Shown one piece after another: positions 8,911 to 17,621 of a stretch of DNA of 64,000 nucleotides (position 1 is the stretch's first letter; every line of letters starts with the position of its first letter). The stretch lies in assembly GCA_023405135.1 (NCBI GenBank), contig JAEXYZ010000046.1, positions 1-64,000 of the forward strand, written 5' to 3'. A program made the position numbers and the translations under genes. Under the pieces are notes generated by a model. It saw only the letters and a list, made by a program, of their open reading frames with translations. It made no database searches and was not told the origin of the DNA. Origin of the DNA: Bacillota bacterium (lineage in GTDB: Bacteria; Bacillota; Bacilli; Bacillales_A; Planococcaceae).

Positions 8911-9941
8911 AAACTGAACTTATACAAATAAAAAAGCAATTTGGTTCTTTCCAGGCATTAAAGGGAATTGATTTAACGATTGAAGATGGTGAATTTGTTG
9001 CTATAGTTGGTCCATCAGGTTGCGGAAAAACAACGTTGCTACGTTTACTCGCTGGCTTTGAGTCACCGAGCGATGGTCAACTATTAATGAATCATGAAAT
9101 TGTTGCATCTAAAAATGGCTGTTTACCTCCAGAAAGACGGAACATCGGACTTGTTTTCCAATCCTTTGCTTTATGGCCACATATGAAAGTAAAGGAACAA
9201 GTAATGTTTCCATTGAAGCATCACCGCTTTGTCAAACCGGAAATTAAGAAAAATAGTGATGCTCGTGTAAATGAAATGTTAAATATTGTTGGTTTAAGTC
9301 ATTTAGCGGATCGCATGCCAAGTGAATTGTCTGGTGGGCAAAAACAGCGTGTTGCCATAGCCCGTGCACTAAGCGCTTCCCCTTCATTACTTTTAATGGA
9401 TGAACCTTTAAGTAGTCTTGATGCAAAGCTTCGAGTTGAGCTTCGAAATGAAATTCAATTAATTCATCAAAAAATAAAAACATCTATTGTTTATGTAACA
9501 CATGATCAAAGTGAGGCATTAGCGATGGCTGATAAAATTGTCGTAATGAAAGATGGCTTAATTGAACAAGTTGGAACACCAGAGGAGATTTATTTCTATC
9601 CACAAACAGAATTTGTCGCTTCATTTATTAGTAAGGCAAATTTAATCGAGGGCTATTGGAACGGAGATTATTTCACCCCTAGTCAAGCCCCATCAAGTCA
9701 TTGGTATTACCCAAACATTGGTTATTCTTTTAAGCAATCCGGGTTATGTCCAATCAGACCTGAACAATTACAATTATCAAAGGATGATAATGGGCTTTGC
9801 GGGGAAGTGAAAAATCTATTATTTCAAGGACGTGAAGTGTCTTGTATTGTGACAGTAGGTGGAAGGGAAATTCATTTCGTTACAGACATTCACTCTCATC
9901 TTAAAATTGGAGATCGAGTTACTTTAAATGTTATTAATTAA
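8907..9941 (+). CDS. ABC transporter ATP-binding protein (CUT1/FbpC type with TOBE domain)
   Basis: 344-aa cytoplasmic ATPase. Walker A is GPSGCGKTTLLRLLAG, the Q-loop VFQSFALWPHMKV, the signature LSGGQKQRVAIARAL, Walker B LLLMDEP and the switch histidine is in YVTHDQSEA. After residue 240 a shorter C-terminal TOBE-like region follows (PIRPEQLQL, GREVSCIV). The ATG at 8907 overlaps the permease stop as ATGA. It is the last gene of the operon, followed directly by a strong terminator. Confidence 0.92.
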   Translation: MKTELIQIKKQFGSFQALKGIDLTIEDGEFVAIVGPSGCGKTTLLRLLAGFESPSDGQLLMNHEIVASKNGCLPPERRNIGLVFQSFALWPHMKVKEQVMFPLKHHRFVKPEIKKNSDARVNEMLNIVGLSHLADRMPSELSGGQKQRVAIARALSASPSLLLMDEPLSSLDAKLRVELRNEIQLIHQKIKTSIVYVTHDQSEALAMADKIVVMKDGLIEQVGTPEEIYFYPQTEFVASFISKANLIEGYWNGDYFTPSQAPSSHWYYPNIGYSFKQSGLCPIRPEQLQLSKDDNGLCGEVKNLLFQGREVSCIVTVGGREIHFVTDIHSHLKIGDRVTLNVIN

Positions 9942-9949
9942 AATTGAAA

Positions 9950-9991
9950 GGTCGGCTAACAATCTAAAGTTAACCGACCTCTTCCTTTATA
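9950..9991. terminator. Bidirectional terminator between the importer operon and parA-like gene
   Basis: Stem GGTCGGCTAAC (9950-9960) / GTTAACCGACC (9969-9979) with one G-U pair and an 8-nt loop. Pyrimidine/T-rich sequence follows on the plus strand, and TTTCAATTTTAATT follows on the minus strand. It serves the six-gene operon and probably the convergent parA-like gene. Confidence 0.85.
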
Positions 9992-10077
9992 TAAGCCTCG
10001 AATATTTCAGTGTATCATTAGCACTTTCATTCCTTCATTTTAACAGGTTTCCCTACTCATATTAAATGATGAAAGCG

Positions 10078-10929
10078 TTAACCTTCATATCTTTCCACAA
10101 TATCTTTAGCTAAATTATAAAATGCATCATATTGACCATCATAGCCCCATTTTTGTTTAAATGTTGCATGTTGAATGGTGTAATCTGCTGCACTCGCCAT
10201 TTGATTATCCTCTTTAAATATCGCATTAAACAATGGAACCTCGATTGCATTTAGTAATCTTTCAAAAGTATTTTTATGAATCTTTGAGTTTTCTTTGAAC
10301 TTCGTTATTACAATACCTAAAGTTTCAATTTTCATATCCATATTTTTAGCAAACTCATTAATGCGATTTATTATTTGGGGAATGCCGTATGTAGAAAGAA
10401 TATCAGGGATTGTAGGAATTATATAGCCATTTGCAATGCGGAGACCGTTGAGAGTAATAATGCCAAGGTTGGGTGGACAGTCTATTAAAATATAATCGTA
10501 ATTAAATTTAATAGGTCGAATTGCTTTTTTTAATATTTCAATTGGGTTATTCGTGTAAAATGGTCCCGTTGGCATTTTTGCTAAAACATCTTGAATATTA
10601 ATAAGATCCAAACTTGATGGAATTAAATCTAAGTTTTTAACCGAAGCAATGTTTGATACATTTTTTTGAAGTGTTTTTTCTAAAATAAATTTTGTATCGT
10701 CTGGTTCTAATGCCCCTTCAAAAAGCGTCGCTAATGTATACCCCTGTTCATTTAGTTTTTTCCAAGCTTGTTCGCCTATTAACATCGTAGTTGCATTCGT
10801 TTGTGGATCGAGGTCGATGAGTAAAACCTTCTTCTTAAATTCTGACGTTAACATTTCTGCAAGTCCAACAGTTGTTGTTGTCTTCGCTACACCTCCTTTA
10901 AGATTTATCGTTGGTATTACAATTCCCAA
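10078..10929 (-). CDS. ParA/Soj-family ATPase (orphan)
   Basis: 283-aa ParA-type partition ATPase. The deviant Walker A is NLKGGVAKTTTTVGLAE, A' is VLLIDLDPQTNATTML, and the Walker B region is YILIDCPPNLGIITLNGL. Good ribosome site GAAAGGGG before the ATG. ParA proteins position plasmids, chromosomes or large complexes with a ParB/DNA site or another partner. No parB-like gene and no parS-like palindrome (TGTTTCACGTGAAACA type) is seen nearby, so it is not the main chromosomal Soj. It could be a leftover of an integrated plasmid or a dedicated cargo-positioning ATPase. Confidence 0.85.
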   Translation of the reverse strand: MGIVIPTINLKGGVAKTTTTVGLAEMLTSEFKKKVLLIDLDPQTNATTMLIGEQAWKKLNEQGYTLATLFEGALEPDDTKFILEKTLQKNVSNIASVKNLDLIPSSLDLINIQDVLAKMPTGPFYTNNPIEILKKAIRPIKFNYDYILIDCPPNLGIITLNGLRIANGYIIPTIPDILSTYGIPQIINRINEFAKNMDMKIETLGIVITKFKENSKIHKNTFERLLNAIEVPLFNAIFKEDNQMASAADYTIQHATFKQKWGYDGQYDAFYNLAKDIVERYEG

Positions 10930-11040
10930 ACATTACACCCCTTTCACCTTTAGCATGCCTTATCATAAAGTATGTTTAGTTTGACCTTAACATTATCAAA
11001 TAATGAGTTTTTACATATTCACACATAGCTCGTAAAAAAG

Positions 11041-11061
11041 AACATTTCTCGGGAAATAATT
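11041..11061 (+). repeat. Dispersed 21-bp repeat, copy 1
   Basis: Identical over 21 bp with positions 34901-34921; the 34-bp context 11030-11063 matches 34890-34923 with about five differences. The core ATTTCTCGGGAAAT is nearly palindromic. Both copies lie in intergenic DNA. The rest of 10930-11238 has no gene I can support apart from the direct repeat at 11120-11175. Confidence 0.6.
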
Positions 11062-11119
11062 TGGAAAATTGTATTAGAAAACGTCGAAACGTGTGGGGTG
11101 AAATTGCACAAAATTTTCA

Positions 11120-11175
11120 GAATTGTTTGTGTACCTGGTACGCAAACTATTCTGAATTGTTTGTGTACCTGGTAC
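11120..11175 (+). repeat. Two 22-bp direct repeats with GTACCTGGTAC core
   Basis: Identical 22-bp units at 11120-11141 and 11154-11175, 34 bp apart, each ending in the near-palindrome GTGTACCTGGTAC. This resembles the GTGTGCCTGGCAC-type intergenic motif seen in some Bacillales genomes (from memory). It lies immediately downstream of allB on the leftward transcript. Confidence 0.7.
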
Positions 11176-11238
11176 ATGAGAAAAATACATGAGAATACAT
11201 GAGAAGAGACGAGTTTTCTGGAGGCTTTTGGGGTTGAT

Positions 11239-12534
11239 TCAAAATACTCGATTTCCTTTGCAGTATGTTGCAACAACTTGATAGTTGAATTTGTAATTTT
11301 CATATATCGACTCTTTGTGTTTAGCATACATGTTATCTTTCGTCACAACAAAAGATGTTTCTTCAACGATTGCAAAATCAGCATCAAAACCGATTGCTAT
11401 ATTCCCTTTATTCTCTATTCCAAAGCGAGCCGCTGGAGCTTGTGCTGTTAGTTTTGCAACAGCAGTTAACGGAAGCTGATAGTTCTTTGCTATTTCTAAC
11501 ATAGAAAGTAACGTAAATTGTCCTCCGCTAATTCCTCCCCATGCTTCAAAGAAATTAACTTTAGATAAGTCCTTTAATTCTGGTGAACAAGGAGAATGAT
11601 CTGAAGTAATAAAATCAATTTTTCCTTCTACAACTAAATCTATCAACTTTTGTTGAACATTCGGATCTCGTAAAGGAGGAGCACATTTTGCGAAAACCCC
11701 ATGTGTCTCGAATGCTTCATCATTAAATAATAAATAGTGTGCACATGTTTCAAGTGACACATCAAGCCCTCGATTCTTCGCTTCATTTATAATATACACA
11801 GCCTCAGGACTACTAATATGAACAAAATGCAAAGCACAACCTGTAACTTCAGCATAAGCAAGTGCTCGTTGTACCGCTTCTACTTCAGCAGCAATCGGCC
11901 GAGTTTCACAGTAATCTTTTGGCTCAAGTTTCCCATCCATAATCTTTTGCTTGGCAAGAAAAGACGTCATTTCATCACTTTCTGCATGCAGGGCTAAAAT
12001 TTTTCCAAGACGATTAATCTCCTTCATACCCGAAAGAAGCGCCATATTGTCTACTGACTGAAAAGGCTCAAATCCAGAGTTTGAAATAAATGCTTTAAAC
12101 CCAATTACACCACGCTCAGCTAAACCTTCTAATTCATTAATATTTTCCGGAACTAAGCCACCCCAAAAACGATAATCAATGATAGATTTTTCGGCTGATA
12201 ATTCCTCTTTCAATTGTAAAGACTGTACATCTATTGTTGGTGGATTACTATTAAGAGGCATGTCGAAATATAAAGTTGCACCTCCTGCAGCAAGCATTTT
12301 TGATCCTGTTTCAATCCCTTCCCACTCCACATTTCCTGGTTCATTAAAGTGGACGTGGGCATCAATTGCTCCAGGCAGCACAATTTTGTTGTACAATTCA
12401 ACAGTTGGTGCTCCCTCACTTTCAATATTTGGAGCAATTTTAACAATTACTCCATCCTTCACGGCGATATCACATATCGTAACTTGATGAGGCTCTACTA
12501 CTGTTCCACCTTTTAATAGTAAATCAAAGCTCAT
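11239..12534 (-). CDS. allB: Allantoinase
   Basis: 431-aa cyclic amidohydrolase that opens allantoin to allantoate. The metal motif is DAHVHFNEPG (H60, H62), the carboxylated bridging lysine is K147 in GVIGFKAFIS, further histidines are in LALHAES and LHFVHISSPEA, and the catalytic Asp is in ITSDHSPC. These blocks separate allantoinases from dihydroorotases and hydantoinases, and the neighbours agree. It is the last gene of the leftward allC-pucG-allB unit, starting 3 nt after pucG. No clear terminator follows. Confidence 0.92.
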   Translation of the reverse strand: MSFDLLLKGGTVVEPHQVTICDIAVKDGVIVKIAPNIESEGAPTVELYNKIVLPGAIDAHVHFNEPGNVEWEGIETGSKMLAAGGATLYFDMPLNSNPPTIDVQSLQLKEELSAEKSIIDYRFWGGLVPENINELEGLAERGVIGFKAFISNSGFEPFQSVDNMALLSGMKEINRLGKILALHAESDEMTSFLAKQKIMDGKLEPKDYCETRPIAAEVEAVQRALAYAEVTGCALHFVHISSPEAVYIINEAKNRGLDVSLETCAHYLLFNDEAFETHGVFAKCAPPLRDPNVQQKLIDLVVEGKIDFITSDHSPCSPELKDLSKVNFFEAWGGISGGQFTLLSMLEIAKNYQLPLTAVAKLTAQAPAARFGIENKGNIAIGFDADFAIVEETSFVVTKDNMYAKHKESIYENYKFNYQVVATYCKGNRVF

Positions 12535-12537
12535 ACT

Positions 12538-13788
12538 TTACCCCTCCTTAACCGCAATGAAGGAAGGTGCCCCGTAGTAATCTAATGCTGCCTGTACCCC
12601 TTCTCCACGGTTTGGTTCAAAACCATTACGAATAAGAGCTGCCTCTAAAGCCTGCAAAACTGCTAATACATTTTCTTTCCGACAACTGAAACCCATCGTA
12701 CCAATGCGCCAAATTTTTCCTTGGAGCGGTCCAAACGAAGAAGCAATTTCTACACCAAACTGCTCTAACATCATTTTTCTTACACTATCACCGTCAACCC
12801 CTTCTGGAATTGAGATACACGTAACAGTTGGTAGTTTACAAGATTTATGGCCAAAAATTATAAGCCCCATTGCTTCAAGACCTTTTATAAGTGCACCTTC
12901 ATGGTAGCTATGACGTTCAAATCGTTCATTTAACCCTTCCTCTAAAACAATCCTTAAACCTTCACGCAGTGCATAAAGCATTGATGTTGCTTCTGTATGA
13001 TGATTTAAACGTCGAGGACCCCAATAATCTTGGAGCATTGCTAAATCAAAATAGTTGCTTCGAATCATGTTCGTTCTTTTTTCTGCAAATTCTTCAGCTG
13101 TTGCAATGCCATATTCAACTTTTTTCCGTTTTTGAATAACTTCTTCAATACGATCGTTATACGTAATTGGCGCCATACCTGATGGAACAGATAAACATTT
13201 TTGAGTACCTCCAATGATTCCATCAATACACCATTCATCTACTGGGATATTTACTCCACCAATAGAAGCAACAGCGTCCACTATAAGTAAAACATCTTGC
13301 TCTCGACATGCTTTTCCGATTTTATCTAATGGTTGCATACATCCTGTAGACGTTTCACCATGAACAACCGCCACTACTTTCGGCTGTATTTCTTTCATTT
13401 TCTTTATAATATCTTGTTGGTCAAACACTTGCCCCCATTCACTTTCCATTGTGTGAACCTCGGCACCATAACGCTCACAAATTTCAACTAAAAGATGACC
13501 GAAACGACCGAATATCGGTACTAACACTTTGTCGCCTTGTTCAATACAACTCGCTAATAGTACTTCATTGCCTGAACGAGAAGTGCCATCGATTGGGAAT
13601 GCCCATTGATTTTTTGTTTGAAACAACTGTCGGAGCATTTCCATTACTTCATTCATTATATTTGTAAACGCTGGATCAAATTGACCTAAAATTGGAGTAC
13701 TCATTGCCTGTAATACGCGAGGATCTACTTCTACAGGACCGGGTGTCATGATAGTTCTTATAGGGGTTTGTAATTGTTTATAGTTCAT
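12538..13788 (-). CDS. pucG: (S)-Ureidoglycine--glyoxylate aminotransferase
   Basis: 416-aa class V PLP aminotransferase. PucG transfers the amino group of unstable (S)-ureidoglycine to glyoxylate, giving oxalurate (N-carbamoyl-2-oxoglycine) and glycine. The N-terminal TPGPVEVDPRVLQAM, GTSRSGNEV, VVHGETSTGC and DAVASIGG blocks and the PLP lysine K197 (GGTQKCLS) are intact. Its place between allC (which makes ureidoglycine) and allB fixes the assignment over other alanine-glyoxylate type enzymes. 13 nt separate it from allC. Confidence 0.9.
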   Translation of the reverse strand: MNYKQLQTPIRTIMTPGPVEVDPRVLQAMSTPILGQFDPAFTNIMNEVMEMLRQLFQTKNQWAFPIDGTSRSGNEVLLASCIEQGDKVLVPIFGRFGHLLVEICERYGAEVHTMESEWGQVFDQQDIIKKMKEIQPKVVAVVHGETSTGCMQPLDKIGKACREQDVLLIVDAVASIGGVNIPVDEWCIDGIIGGTQKCLSVPSGMAPITYNDRIEEVIQKRKKVEYGIATAEEFAEKRTNMIRSNYFDLAMLQDYWGPRRLNHHTEATSMLYALREGLRIVLEEGLNERFERHSYHEGALIKGLEAMGLIIFGHKSCKLPTVTCISIPEGVDGDSVRKMMLEQFGVEIASSFGPLQGKIWRIGTMGFSCRKENVLAVLQALEAALIRNGFEPNRGEGVQAALDYYGAPSFIAVKEG

Positions 13789-13801
13789 CTTATTCCACTC
13801 C

Positions 13802-15043
13802 TTAATAAGCTAATCGATATAAATAATCCATTAAAACAGATACGCCATTTTCTAAATGCTCTGGACTTGTATATTCAAGCGGAGAATGACTAATTCCATT
13901 TTTACTCGGTACGAATAACAATGTTGTCGGTAAATGCTGACCAAACACTTGTGCATCATGACCAGCACCACTAACCATCGTTGCATATTTCACCCCTTTT
14001 GCAGCGAGCTTTTCCTTCATCGCATCATGTAAGACTACATCTAACGCTACAGGATCAATATCTGTCCACTTATCAATAGCAACTTGAATACCACTTTCTT
14101 TTGCTATTGAGCGTACAAGTTGCATTGCGTAGTCACAATATTGCTCTAAAACCTGTGATTCGTGGTGACGAACATCTAAAGTAAATTGAACATTGCCAGC
14201 AATAACGTTCGGTACATTTGGTTTTGCAACAATTTGCCCTGTCGTCACCCGCAATGAGGAGGATGTTTTTTTAGCCAATGTTGTCAGCTGACTTATAGCA
14301 TTAGCTGCACAGACCATCGCATCCTTTCGTTCTGTCATTGGAGTTGTACCAGCATGATTACTTTGACCGTTTAAAAAAATTGTAAATCGCTTTTGACCAA
14401 CAATATGACTAACAAGCCCAATATCTAAACAATTACTTTCAAGCACTGCCCCTTGCTCAATATGGATTTCGACAAAATGTTTAATATCCGAACGTTTTTT
14501 TGACTTATAAGCGCTTATTGGAAACCCAGCCTCTTCCATTGCTTTAATAAAAGGTATACCTTCTTTATCAGTAGTTGCCTCCACTGTTTTTAATGAATAA
14601 TCAGCCATCACATTTTTCGAACCCCAATAAGTAAGTGGAAAACGACTTCCCTCTTCTTCACATAACGAAACGACTTCAATCGTTTTCTTAGGTTGACCAT
14701 ACCTTTCTACTAAACGCTTCACAGCAAGATAGCTTGCAAGAATTCCATAGGCACCATCATATTTGCCCCCTTGCACAACAGTATCAATATGCGAACCAGT
14801 TAATATTACGGAATCAGTTTCTTGAGTACCTTCTACTCTACCAAATAAATTCCCTACTCCATCAAAATAAACCTGCATTCCACTTTCTATCATTTTTTGC
14901 TTCAGAGCCTGCTGTGCTAACAGCCACTCTTTTGAATATATCAGCCTGGTCACACCACCATCATTTGTTGCGCCAAACGTTGCAAGCCAATCCACTAATT
15001 TTTGAATTTCATTTACACTAATTGTTGCATGAATCTCCCTCAT
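13802..15043 (-). CDS. allC: Allantoate amidohydrolase (M20 family)
   Basis: 413-aa metal-dependent amidohydrolase that converts allantoate to (S)-ureidoglycine, ammonia and CO2 (PucF in Bacillus subtilis). Metal-binding blocks are LTGSHIDTVVQGGKYDGAYG, SLCEEEGSRFP and EIHIEQGAVLE; SNHAGTTPM belongs to the dimerisation domain and MVSGAGHDAQ to the C-terminus. The ATG at 15043 is chosen because AAAGGTGA lies about 9 nt upstream and the length then equals PucF; the longer frame begins without a ribosome site. It is the first gene of the leftward unit, divergent from pucR. Confidence 0.9.
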   Translation of the reverse strand: MREIHATISVNEIQKLVDWLATFGATNDGGVTRLIYSKEWLLAQQALKQKMIESGMQVYFDGVGNLFGRVEGTQETDSVILTGSHIDTVVQGGKYDGAYGILASYLAVKRLVERYGQPKKTIEVVSLCEEEGSRFPLTYWGSKNVMADYSLKTVEATTDKEGIPFIKAMEEAGFPISAYKSKKRSDIKHFVEIHIEQGAVLESNCLDIGLVSHIVGQKRFTIFLNGQSNHAGTTPMTERKDAMVCAANAISQLTTLAKKTSSSLRVTTGQIVAKPNVPNVIAGNVQFTLDVRHHESQVLEQYCDYAMQLVRSIAKESGIQVAIDKWTDIDPVALDVVLHDAMKEKLAAKGVKYATMVSGAGHDAQVFGQHLPTTLLFVPSKNGISHSPLEYTSPEHLENGVSVLMDYLYRLAY

Positions 15044-15262
15044 AGGTGACATCACCTTTCTTTTATCTACGGTAGTACTATTGTAAAAAAAAGGAGTGTT
15101 GTACATCATTAGCAATTATGTTAAAAATTTTTTTGATTTTAGTTAATGTACACAAAAAGGAATATTTTTCACTGTTTTTATGTAAGTTTTTATAACACAC
15201 TGTTTTTTTCAACCTATTTTATGATAGATTTTATTACATACAACGAAAAAGGAGGTCCTCTT

Positions 15263-16882
15263 GTGAATATTCTACAAATGTTATCCCAAAAAGAATTAGC
15301 ACCGATTACTTTAGTCGCTGGAGAAACAAGTAAATATCGTCAAATCAATTCAATTACAATGATGGATGCACCAGACATCATCCCTTACTTACGGCAAAAC
15401 GAGCTAATCATTACAACAGCGTATCATTTACAGAATAATCACAACTTCTTCCAAGAACTCATTCATGAAATGGCTGCAACAGGTTGTGCTGGAATTGCTA
15501 TTAAGAAAAATCGTTTTTTGCACGAAATTCCACAAGACATTTTGCAACTAGCCGATCAACTTCACGTTCCATTCATAGAATTACCAGAGCATCTATCATT
15601 AGGACAAATTAATTTTTTAATGACAGAAAAAATACTACAAAGTGAAGCATCTCTTTTAACACATGCAATGGATATTCATCGTCAATTCACTTTATTAATA
15701 TTAAACGGTCAAGGAATTCCTAGACTCGTTCGACAATTATCCTCTCTGATTGGTAGAGAGGTTCAATTAATCAGCCCTTTTTTACGCCCGATGTATTCTG
15801 CTCAACAGCATGTTCCAGCCTTAAATACAATTCAAAAAATGTCTAGTAACGGCTTCCAATACCCTGTTACTTTAAACAAACCTTGGACATTTTCATTATT
15901 ACAAGACCTTGAAGCTTACACTTTATATCCGATTAATATCAATACCGAAAAATACTGCTATTTAATGATCAAAGGATTTATCGATGAACAAGAGATTATT
16001 ACTCGTTTAACGATTGATCAGGCGATTAATGTACTTTCTTTTGCAATCATGCAGGAACAGGCACTTCAACGGCAAAAGCGAAATATACGAAATCAGCATT
16101 TCCGTGACTTTTTAGAAAACGAAGGTCATTCAACCATTGTTTTAAAAGCTATGTCCCAAGAACTTTCATTGCCATATCAACAAGTATATTTATGTATCAT
16201 TGGGCATGTAACGACAAAAACCCCTTCGTATACGTTCCAACCAAATTTTACAATTGAACAAATTCATAAATTTTGTGAGGAAGCACTTCAAGCTACACGT
16301 ATTCCGATTCATTCTTTCACATTAAACAACGAACTAATTTTTTTATACGAACTACACGATACAAACAGTGATTACACGTTATTTTTAACAGAACTATTTA
16401 CAGAACTTGAAGGGTCTATTCACCAATACTTTGACTTGCATATGATTTTTGGTGTTAGCAATCAAACACACAATTTTTCCGAAATACAACGAGCATATAA
16501 GGAAGCCCAAAGCACTGTTGTAACGTTACGCAGTAGAAATCGAATAATTTCCTTTTATAAAAAGAAAGAAATTAACGAGTTATTACAAATGATTCCACAA
16601 ACAGATTTAATGAATTATCAGCGCATGGTGTTTAAGGCCTTTTCTTCTTTACCTGAGGATGAACAAATAATTTTATTTGAAACATTAAACGAGTATTTGG
16701 AATGCCACTGTCAAATTTCAGAAACTGCAAAACGACTTTATGTACATCGAAACACTGTAATATATCGTATTGAAAAGTGCGGGAATTTATTGCAGAAAGA
16801 CTTGAAGGATCCAGAAGTAACACTCCAGCTTCGATTAGCGCTTCGGATTCGAAACCATTTAATCATTGAGCAGCATGCATAA
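15263..16882 (+). CDS. pucR: PucR-family purine catabolism regulator
   Basis: 539-aa transcription regulator. The N-terminal PucR domain (about 1-120) contains APDIIPYLRQNELIITT, the middle is GGDEF-like (CdaR type), and the C-terminal HTH_30 is SETAKRLYVHRNTVIYRIEK. In B. subtilis PucR activates the urate/allantoin genes with ureides as effectors. The GTG at 15263 has AAGGAGGT 5-6 nt upstream; the frame upstream of it is AT-rich leader. It diverges from allC, leaving about 220 bp for both promoters. I found no clear match to the known PucR box (CNTTGGTTAA) there. Confidence 0.88.
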   Translation: MNILQMLSQKELAPITLVAGETSKYRQINSITMMDAPDIIPYLRQNELIITTAYHLQNNHNFFQELIHEMAATGCAGIAIKKNRFLHEIPQDILQLADQLHVPFIELPEHLSLGQINFLMTEKILQSEASLLTHAMDIHRQFTLLILNGQGIPRLVRQLSSLIGREVQLISPFLRPMYSAQQHVPALNTIQKMSSNGFQYPVTLNKPWTFSLLQDLEAYTLYPININTEKYCYLMIKGFIDEQEIITRLTIDQAINVLSFAIMQEQALQRQKRNIRNQHFRDFLENEGHSTIVLKAMSQELSLPYQQVYLCIIGHVTTKTPSYTFQPNFTIEQIHKFCEEALQATRIPIHSFTLNNELIFLYELHDTNSDYTLFLTELFTELEGSIHQYFDLHMIFGVSNQTHNFSEIQRAYKEAQSTVVTLRSRNRIISFYKKKEINELLQMIPQTDLMNYQRMVFKAFSSLPEDEQIILFETLNEYLECHCQISETAKRLYVHRNTVIYRIEKCGNLLQKDLKDPEVTLQLRLALRIRNHLIIEQHA

Positions 16883-17019
16883 CGTTCAGTTACTTTACCT
16901 AAATGGTTTTAAATAAATTAGCCACTTCAACTAAAGACAATTGACTGAATATTTTTTATTATGTAATAACTACTCACATTAAAAGTCGCTTTATCTTACG
17001 GAATCTTGGAGGGTTTATT

Positions 17020-17094
17020 ATGAATGAACATATAAGCGCATCTAAAAAAGAAAAAATGTTAGAGACTTCTCTCGTTTCACAAGGAGGTAATTAA
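17020..17094 (+). CDS. 24-codon leader ORF translationally coupled to uraD
   Basis: ATG at 17020 is preceded by a good site (TTGGAGGG) and opens a 24-aa frame (MNEHISASKKEKMLETSLVS..). Its TAA overlaps the ATG of uraD (TAATG at 17092-17096), and its last codons contain the AAGGAGG that serves uraD. It could be a true leader peptide or coupling device, or a chance frame. No similarity recognised. Confidence 0.4.
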   Translation: MNEHISASKKEKMLETSLVSQGGN

Positions 17095-17609
17095 TGATGA
17101 CTACAACTACAATTTTAGAGAAATTAAATCGTTTTACCGATGAGGAGTTTGTTCAAACATTCGGAGAAATTTTCGAGCACTCTCCTTGGATTGCACAAAA
17201 AGCCTTAGAAAAACGCCCTTTCCCATCAATCAAGGAAAGCTTTACGACAATGAAGCAAATTGTAGAACAAAGTAGCGCGGAAGCTCAACTCGTACTAATT
17301 AAAGAACACCCAGAGTTAGGGAAACGAATTAAAATGAGCGAGTCTTCTGTACGCGAGCAAAGCGGTGCTGGCTTAGATTCATTAACAGCAGAAGAATATG
17401 AAGTCTTTTCACAACTAAATAAAGCATACACGGAGAAATTTGATTTTCCTTTTATTATTGCTGTAGCCGGAAAAGATAAGAATGATATTTTACTAGCAAT
17501 GAAGGAACGTTTAACGTCAAACTGTGAGCAGGAATTTCAAACTGCATTACAACAAATCTATAAAATTGCAAAAATACGATTCGATGCAATCATCGAAAGT
17601 TTTAGTTGA
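17094..17609 (+). CDS. uraD: 2-oxo-4-hydroxy-4-carboxy-5-ureidoimidazoline (OHCU) decarboxylase
   Basis: 171-aa enzyme turning OHCU into (S)-allantoin, the third step of urate breakdown. Family blocks are FEHSPWIAQKA, KEHPELG with the catalytic H72, and SSVREQSGAGLDSL (E88). In B. subtilis this domain is fused to uricase as PucL; here it stands alone. The ATG (17094, with a second ATG directly after) has AAGGAGG 5 nt upstream. uraH follows 12 nt later. Confidence 0.9.
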   Translation: MMTTTTILEKLNRFTDEEFVQTFGEIFEHSPWIAQKALEKRPFPSIKESFTTMKQIVEQSSAEAQLVLIKEHPELGKRIKMSESSVREQSGAGLDSLTAEEYEVFSQLNKAYTEKFDFPFIIAVAGKDKNDILLAMKERLTSNCEQEFQTALQQIYKIAKIRFDAIIESFS

Positions 17610-17621
17610 GGAGGTTTATTT

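Noticed and set aside
6133..9941. Assignment as a ferric iron importer (FbpABC)
   Set aside because: Architecture fits, but no siderophore or Fur-type context is seen and the operon carries phosphatases; left as substrate unknown.
11019..11327. 102-aa frame on the minus strand downstream of allB
   Set aside because: It overlaps the allB 3' end in another frame and is built from intergenic repeats; no ribosome site.
15044..15262. Canonical PucR box between allC and pucR
   Set aside because: No stretch matches the B. subtilis consensus around CNTTGGTTAA; the operator here may differ.
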